Shown one piece after another: positions 52,701 through 61,700 of a stretch of 64,000 nucleotides of DNA. Each line of letters opens with the position of its first letter. Positions within the stretch are counted from its first letter, which is position 1. The position numbers were made by a program, and so were the translations under genes. Location of the stretch: contig JABAKD010000021.1 of assembly GCA_012845835.1 (NCBI GenBank), forward strand, positions 1,501,185-1,565,184, in the 5' to 3' direction. Below the pieces are notes generated by a model. The model was given only the letters and a program-made list of their open reading frames with translations. It did no database searches and was not told where the DNA came from. This DNA is from Undaria pinnatifida (lineage: Eukaryota; Sar; Phaeophyceae; Laminariales; Alariaceae).

Positions 52701-55700
52701 CCATTCGGGGTTGACTTGGTTATTGATTATTCCGCCCACTATTGGTGAGTCGGCCGCGCGTAGTTTTGGTAATATCAACATATGATGAATGCCAGCACAT
52801 CATGCAGGCGATGCTGTGGTTGATCATCGTGGTTTTTCAGTTTTTTTTTAACCTCGAACGCGTTATTTTCCTACTAAAAACTAAATCGCTTATATTCAAG
52901 GGATTTTGTCGATGTTTATCACGACGATTACGTAGGACACTCACCTAATCGTGATTTTTTTATACCAAACAATAATAAGCAGATCACGATTACATCCGAT
53001 AATCACCTAGTCATGACTATTAGGTCATGCTCATTAATTATCAACGACATTTAATCAAGCTAATAATGACCAAAAATGGTCACATAAATTAATCATGCAC
53101 TGCACGTGAGTATGAGTTGATGGACGACCCCGCGTAACACACGCACGTGCTATCGTAGACTGCACGCTTGCACTACGCTATGACCGCAGTTCTCCTTTTT
53201 TGGTGTATCGCTGCGACATCCACCAGGGAGAGGGTTCATCCGTTTCGTCTATTTCCTTGCACCTTCCTGCATCGTCTGTCTGCTAAGTCTCGTTCCATCC
53301 AGGAGTCTCCCTGCTTTTGGTACTTTTTTGTTTTGTTCTCGTAGCTCCTTTTATTCTTCTTTTGGCCTCGTTCTTTCACTCGGACCCACCTGGCACGCCT
53401 GTCATTTCTTTTGCTTCCCTCTGTCCTTCTGCGATTGTTTGCAATTTGTGGTTTCTTCTTTTCACGTCTGCCACCCCACAATTCCATTTCTCTTTAAGAT
53501 GATGAACCCTCTAGGATAGACACTGGGTGTTCTAGTGATTTCGCTGTGTACGACAAAAAAAAAAAACTAATTGTGAAGATGACACGCACACGGCCCCAAA
53601 AATACATTTTAACAGAAATGCATTTTCACCGTTCATTGGCCCGATGCGCGGGTAATGGGTGTTCTAGTGATTTCGCTGTGTACGACAAAAAAAAAAACTA
53701 AATGTGAAGATGACACGCACACGGCCCCAAAAATACATTTTAACAGAAATGAATTTTCACCGTTCATTGGCCCGATCCGCGGGTAATGTTAGGAGGATTA
53801 CAACAACAAATAAACACGGTCGAGACTGGTCGGGCGAAGACGTGTTCGAAATGCCACCGGTCAAGCCTGGTCCCGGGCGCCCTGATCCGACCCGGCCCGC
53901 GCTAATTGATCCGATCCGTCGAAAGCCCTGACTATATATTTTCCCCCTTGTTGTTTGTGTATGTGAATTTCGCGAATTTCGCGAATTTCGCACAAAAGTT
54001 CCATGTGGTTTTGTACGAATCTACTTCACATCGGGATATAGGTAAAAGAGCACGCTTATACCCGTAGAAAACACGAACAAATCGTCGATTTAGGCCAAAA
54101 CAGTTGCGGGCCTAATGGGTCAAAAGCCTCGAGCGATTGATAGGAGCACAATAAGGTGACAACGCCGCATGCATGAAGCGACGGGAACACCACGACACAG
54201 AAAGGGAAACAAAGAGAGAGGAAAAAGGGGGGAGAAACGACAAAATAAAGAGATGGATGCGCATACTAAGGGAGTTGCAACCCAAAGCCTGTGCGTACGT
54301 CACCCACCCTGACAATATCGCGGTCGGCGTGCTCCAAGATGTGCCCGCATCATAAAACCAAAAAAGACCGGGGAGGGGAGAGGGACCAACAGAGAGAAAG
54401 AGAAAGAAAGATATAGAGATAAAGATAACACTAGTGGAGCCCAACTACTAATACTACACGTACGTGACCCACCTTGAGCATAGCACGGTCTGCCTGCTCC
54501 ATGATTTTGACCACAACACAAAGGAGAAAGAATGGGGAAGAGATAGAGCAATAGAGAGAAAGATATATATATATAAATAAATATATCATTGGTGAAACCC
54601 AACTACTAATACTACACGTACGTGACCCACCTTGAGCATAGCACGGTCTGCCTGCTCCATGCTTATGACTACAACACAAACGAGAAAGAAGGGGGAAGAG
54701 ATAGATCAATAGAGAGAAAGAGAAAAAGGTGTATACACATACATATAAACATATCATTAGTGGAACCCAACTACTAATACTACACGTACGTAACGCACCT
54801 TGAGCATAGCGCGGTCGGCCTGCTCCATGCTCATGCCCTGGGCGTTCTTCGCGCTCGCTCTCAATCCACCGGAGGAGTCGTTCGACCGAGGCTTGCGCGC
54901 TGCGTCACACGCATAGATACGACAAAGGGACATTTTTTTGTCAGCCCCGAACAGCATTGTCGTGGAACAGTATGATCATGGAAACTTTCACTTTCAGCGA
55001 GCTTTTGCGTGGGCTTCAGCGGATTACCGACGGAACCGCAACCAGCCATGTCTTGCGAAATACCGTGTATACATTGAAACGAGATATATTTTCAGTCGCG
55101 AGCAACGCTTTGGCAGAATTTTCGGTGATTTTTCCCTGGGGTTTGGGCTGAGTGCCAGCGGAACCGGCCACTTCTCGCACAATAGATAGCTTTGTGATGG
55201 GCAAGACTACAGCTCTCAACCCGCCGCAAGAAGAATCGTTCGAACAGTGACATCTCGTCCCCAAATGGTACTGTCCCGCCATTCCTAATAAGTGGCATGC
55301 CGCTACCAGCAATGGTAGTGTAACGCCATTCCTAATGAGTGGCATGCTGTCCTTAGCAGCGGTCGTGTCATTCCTAACAGCAGTGCTATGCCATACGAGG
55401 TACCCATTAGCTTTTGGCATGACAACGGACGCAAAACACGCAAAACGAAAGAAGCATTTAAGCTTTCAGGCCGCACCATCGTCAATCGCCGCGACAAAAA
55501 ATGGGGGCCTACTGCAGTAGCTAACCTCGATTTTTGTTCAGCGTTTTTGTTCTCTCCCGTCTCGAGATACCACTGTTGGCGTGCCATCCGTCAACACTGG
55601 CGTGTCCTCCCTAACAGCAGCACTGCATCCCTGGCAGCATGGGCATGCCTTTCCCGAGCCATCCCACGGTGGGGGTGCAGCAGAAGATTCTAAGGATTTT

Positions 55701-58700
55701 CTGAGCTCCTAACATGAGGAGCTAACCCAGTATCAACATCATCCATCGACAGCATCATCCATCATCACCCGAAACATGCCTTCGAAGGCATTCGTTCGCC
55801 CAACCCGACCAAGCATCTATGCAGCACTGCATCCCTGGCAGCATGGGCATGCCTTTGCCGAGCCATCCCACGGTGGGGGTGCAGCAGAAGATTCTAAGGA
55901 TTTTCTGAGCTCCTAACATGAGGAGCTAACCCAATATCAACATAATCCATGGACACCATCATGCATCATCACCCGAAACGTGATGCCTTCGAAGGCATTC
56001 GTTCGCCCAACCCGACCAAGCATCTATGCAGCACTGCATCCCTGGCAGCATGGGCATGCCTTTCCCGAGCCATCCCACGGCGGGGGTGCAGCAGAAGATT
56101 CTAAGAATTTTCTGAGCTCCCCTAACATGAGGAGCTAGCTCAATACCAAAACATCATCCATCAACATCATCATCCATCATCACCCGAAACGTGATGGCTT
56201 CGAAGGCATTCGTTCGCCAAACCCGACCAAGCTTCTACGCCTTAGTCCTAAAATAAACACCAGGTATGTATTCTCGTTAAATTACTTGATCAATTACCAA
56301 CCCCCAGTTCCTCACTTGAGGAGGAGCTCGATCGGACACAGGTACATTAACAGTTGATCCAACAACTGCAACCCCTACCGCGAGATGGGTCTCCCAACAG
56401 AGGCGTACCACCCCTGACACCATCGATAGTGGTGGCATCTCACTCCAAGACACCAGTGGCATCTCACCCCCTAACAGTAGCGGAACAACAAGGCAGGCTA
56501 ACCAAAAAAAAAAAAAAAAAAGACGGTACGCTACCTTTTCCGACGCTCCATTGCCCCCCACCCCCCCCCCCCCCCCCGTCGTCGTCGTGGCGACAGGCTT
56601 TTCGGGGGGGGGGGGGGGGGGGACCTCGCCAACGTCATCGCCGTCAATAACGTGGGATTCGTTAACATTGGCACGACATCTCAACCGGTCGGTGACATGC
56701 CACCCCTACCGGTAGGTGGCACACCGCCCGCAACAGTAGCATTCCATCACGAGAAATGGCATTATCCGACCACAAGACGTCACCTTTGGGTGATTGGGCG
56801 CCTCCACCCCGGTTCCCGCGACAGGCTTGAGGGCATCGCCAAGGTCGCCCTCAACGTTGGCGTGTCATCTCTTGACAGTGACATGCCACCCCTATTTCCT
56901 TCCCACAGTAGCAGTGCCATATCGCCCTCAACAGTGGCATGCCACGCCCAACAGTGGCATCCCCAGGTCCCTATCAGTGAGATTCTTGGTATCACAAGAA
57001 GGCGTCACGTCTGAGCAACTCCATCCCCGTCGCCACAATGGGCGTAACGGCCTCAAAAACCACCGACTTTTTTCAGCGACCCCCCTCCTCCCGCCTCGAG
57101 CGACTCTACGATATGGACTTGCCATCCCTACCACCGGCATGTCCTCCCTGAGAGTGACTGCATCCCTTTGACAGTAGTGACATGCCATCCCGAACGGCGA
57201 CATATCGGCCCCAGTGATGCGTTACCCTTGAATGCGGCGTATCATCCCTACCCGTGGTATCCGTAGCCCATACCTGGTACCCAGCAGTAGCGTCTCCTCC
57301 CCAACAGTGGGGATTAATTAGCCAACCACAACAGCAGTGACAAATCATTCCTAACACCGGCATGTCGTTTCCAACAGCGGTCGCATACATATTCCCTTAT
57401 TTTTTTACCCTTCGGCGGATGGGGAAAGTAAAGCTTAAAGCGCACCACACCCCTCGCGTGCGGCATTCCATCTCCACCAGTGGCAAACCCTAGCTCCAAG
57501 TAAACGGCATGCCAAAGCTGTAGCAACAAAAAAGGAGTTACGATTCACCTTTAGGCAGCTCCATCCCCGACGCCGCGACAGGCTTGACGGCCTCGCTGAT
57601 CCCGAATTTGTTCAGCGACCTCTCCCCCGTCTCGAGCCAGTGGCAGAACTCATCGAAATCGAGCTGCCACGTCCTCGGCTCAGTGTCGAAAATATCGAAA
57701 GTCGCGAGGATCAGCTGTACGATTTTTAACATGCGTACGGACGTCACACGTTCAGCGTTCGGAGGGGGGGCATACATATATATATATAGTCATCACACGT
57801 TTAGTGTCCCGGGGGGAGGGGCATGCGTGTATACAGTTGTTCCAGTCTTAGTGTTCGAGGGGGGGAGGCATACGTACAACACAGTCGGTACAAGATTCGA
57901 AGTGCGTCGAACTGGTGGAAAAATTGTCTCGCAAAGGAAAATTTGCATCTCCATGGGCGATTTGCACGTCCCCCCGGGAAAAACACACTATCGAACAGAC
58001 CGCGCCATCACTTTATCGCTGAAAACTAAGGCGATGACGTTGCTATAATAGAAGTTTGACGCAAATCGACGAGCGTAAAAAGCTAAAAATTTGGGACTGC
58101 TGTTCCCCACGCGTGAGAAAAACGAAAAACATGTACCGAGGTGGAGAAGGGAAGACACCCGTGACCACGGGTTATCCACAAGGTCGCTCAGGGTGACACA
58201 CCTTGTAAGTTGAGCTGGAAAGAAAACGATAATGACTAATAGTAAAACGTAACATAGCCTCTTCACCACCGGATGGAAGAGACGGTGCGATCTTCTGCCG
58301 TGACCAATCCTACCATATTCATATCACATCAATCGAATGCGGCCAACACATCACTTCGACCAAACAACAGACGGGGGCCTGTCTCTGCGACACCAGCAAT
58401 GGCCGTCGCCTCCACCTTCCTCTGCTATCCACCCTTAGCCGAACGCGTTCGGAAAAAACAAAATCCAAATTCACAGACGGACTTGCCTCTGCATTGTATG
58501 CCAGGAAAATACAGCGTCCTGAGCTTCCGCTGTGATACATCCTTAGATGAACGCTTTCAGAAAAAAACGGCCCGAAAAGCACAGACGGGGGCCTGCATCC
58601 CAGAAATACACGGCGCGTGATCTATCGCTGTCGTAAATCTTCACAGTAACGCCTTCGGCGAAAGCAATCATGGAATAACCAGACGGGGATCTGGCTATTC

Positions 58701-61700
58701 GTATGCATTACCAGACACGCGCGGCGCTCCCGCTTTCCGCTACTATTGGCCATGAGACGGACGCTTTCGGAAAGACAGAACAAAAATCATACCAACCCTA
58801 CAATACACACAACAAGCTTGACAACAAAACATTAAATGTATAACCTCGATGCGGAATTGAGTCCATTCGGTACTGCTATAATAAACCTAAGACTCGTTGG
58901 TGATCGTATTCCAGTGCAGATAGCTCTAATGATTGAGGTATCCATTGGTTGATTCGGGGATGCCAATTTATCACCCCCTCCCTAAGATCTCAAAGCTTCT
59001 CACATTCCCCAAGCATTATTCATATCGAGCCTACATGAACTGTCGGACTGGTACTCGGTGATGCTTTCCCCACTCTGGCGTCGATCAACGCTACAATGCT
59101 AGAATGAGCACCTGAAGGGGGATAAGAGCTCCAAATGTGTTGGACAGCCCCTCCTTAAATTCGTCGAGAGTCAACACGTGCCCTTGACCTCGGTGTAGAT
59201 GCCTGCCAGCAAGCATGGAAAACCCAAGGCACAGGGTCACAGGGAAATATGCCACACCAAAAAGCGAATTTCAAGACGAAGCAGCAGAAGGCCAAAAATA
59301 TTATGGATTCGCTAACACGCCTCTTTTCAAGCCCTATATGCGCCAGACGGTTAACTCCCACCTCGCGAGGCCGGTAGTCCGGGTCATGCGGATATGCTTA
59401 TGATTGCATTGACTTTGGTCGACATCATATTTAGTTTTGTTCCGCTTACTTGAACGAGCGCGTTGCGAGCTCTTTGGAGGCGTGCTCGGAGTTGGCATTG
59501 CTCGGAAGGCGGTGTCGAAGGAGGTGGCATATGGGATACATGTCTACGAAGGACGAGGTTGTATGATTGTGGGCTGGTCCCCATTACTGTTATGTTCGGC
59601 TGACCTGAAAGAGCGCTTGACAAGTTCTTTGGCCGCGTGCTTGGAGTTCCCATTGCCAAGAAGGCGGTTTCGGAGGTATCCTCCCATCAGCTTAGACTTC
59701 ACCGCGTTCACGTCCGGGGTTTCCTGCATGTTTGGCAAACACAAGAAGGCCGGAAAATCCATGTATCAACAATATAGATCGGATGCATGAAGGTGTTTGC
59801 TATTGTCAAACTCGATGGAAATGGGAAAAAAAAGTAAAACAGCAAAACCTGAACGGGTGCTGCTCAATGTTTGGTGAAATTTGTTGGCCATTTTGGGTTG
59901 GAGCTAACTCGACCAATCCAACCCAGGAATGGTTTTGAAGGCTGTGGGTAAAGAGGGCTATTTTAACCGTTTTATCTGGTTTTCGCCGTTTGGAGTGGCC
60001 TTGGGGTTTTGAAATTCGTCGATACCAAACCCAGGCCCTGGGCTCCGTAAACCCTGATCACAAAGCGCCTCGCGCCTGTTGAACGCCGGCCCGGTCCGCA
60101 TTGACATGATCGAAGACGGCTATGGGCGAGCTGATAGAGCAGCTTGGGCTAAGGGATGTTTTTATCTCTCGGGGTTTCGAATTTATTTATTGGCGTGGAC
60201 CCGTGCTACGATAGAGGTGCACCACATTTTTTTTCTGACGTTCCTCAGTTTGCGAGCTTGAGACACGTCCTTCTTAAGCCAAAAACTGATGTGGAGGAAA
60301 GTGAACCTGCTTTATCGCGGATGAAAAATCCCATGGCCGAGGTATAGCACGATAACCATCCGAAACACAAAATGGCCTATTTCCGCCGATTTTTTTTTTT
60401 TTCTTTTTTTTTCTTCACACTTCTACTTTCCAGCTTCTGCACAAGCCGTGGTCACAGGTGTCGTCCCTTCTCCCCCCCGGTTCTTGCCTTTAATTTTTAT
60501 CGCGCATAGGGTTCAGCGATCCCACTGCTCGTCGATTTTTCATCGAATATTGCTAACTCACGCTCGCGCGTTTTCCGCAAGTCAAAATGTGCACAAAAAA
60601 AAAGTCCCTACTAATTTATACGAGTATGTATGCACCCGGGGGGATTCGAACTCACGAAACTGACCCATACCAGGCTCGAAGATAACCTGATACGCCACCG
60701 GGGCGACCGGCTTTGGTTAAGGAGCCCCGTCGTTGATAAAGCATTCATTTCAGACGAAAAATGCCACCTCTATCGTAGCACGCACCCGTGCCACATCTAA
60801 AAGAAAACGCTCGGGTATCTGCTACTACAAGTTTATCGTACGTAAAAAAAAAACAACTCCGGATTTGGCTTGAACTGGCTTGAACGAACTAGATGGAGCT
60901 CCGCCTCGCGGCCTGGGTTCAACTGTGGCCAAACCGTTTACAATTCATTGACGCCGAAAATGCTGCCGATTGAAACGGGGACTCCCTGCCGTGCCGGGCC
61001 CCAGTCAATCCCTCTACGTGTTGCGTACACAATGCCCCGGTTCGCAGTATTCGGCAGCGTCTAACGTCCACCACGTGGGGTGTAAAGGTGAGGACCGGTG
61101 TTGCATTCTACATTCTAGTCACCAAACATTATCCATATGGACATGCAGGGTGGTGCCACACATGGTAAGGCAAGCACATCAAGCGGAACACCATGTCTAG
61201 TCTACGTATCATACGTCCCAGGGGAAATAGGGCCGCCCCCTCCGCCCCCCCCAAAAAAAACAAAGTACGACGTATCAAGTTTTGGTGCGCAGCAAAACAT
61301 GTTTATCTGGTACAACCATGTACATTGTTGCAAAACAAAATGCGAACAATAACCTCACCTCGGCACTGCTGCTGCTCTCTCTTCTATCCACGCACCGAGG
61401 CGGCCCAGGTGGCGGCCGCCCCCCCCCTCCCCCATCCCCCCCTCCCCTAATATCGCCATTGCCTTTACTTTCGCTGATTTCCTGTACGCCTGTAGGTACC
61501 CTTTCTTGCCCAGGGGACACCACCAGAGCTCGATTATCGCTCGTGGACGTCGAAGGTCTGCGCGTAAGAATTGTGGACAACAGCGCCTCGTTGTTGTCGG
61601 GAACACTTCCTCGAGAAGACACGGGGCGGCCTGAATTGGCAGGTGTGAGTGACGCTCGCGAGGAAAGCTCAACGGCTTCTCCTTGGATGCCCGGCATCAT

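Larger units (their letters stand above)
55270..57330. repeat. Dispersed ~25-bp minisatellite GTGGCATGCCATCCCTAACAGTAG
   Basis: Some thirty degenerate units in three blocks (55270-55400, 55575-55660, 56400-57330) built of GGCATGCCA, CATCCC and AACAGTAG words, interrupted by the family 3 array and exon 4 copies. Confidence 0.7.

Noticed and set aside
54957-55151. Plus-strand frame beginning METFTFSELLRGLQRITDG
   Set aside because: EF-hand-like by eye, but on the opposite strand within an intron and without splice sites in support.
60641-60706. tRNA gene
   Set aside because: A and B boxes are good but the acceptor stem does not pair and the sequence continues into a shared ~300-bp body with an A-tail, so SINE.
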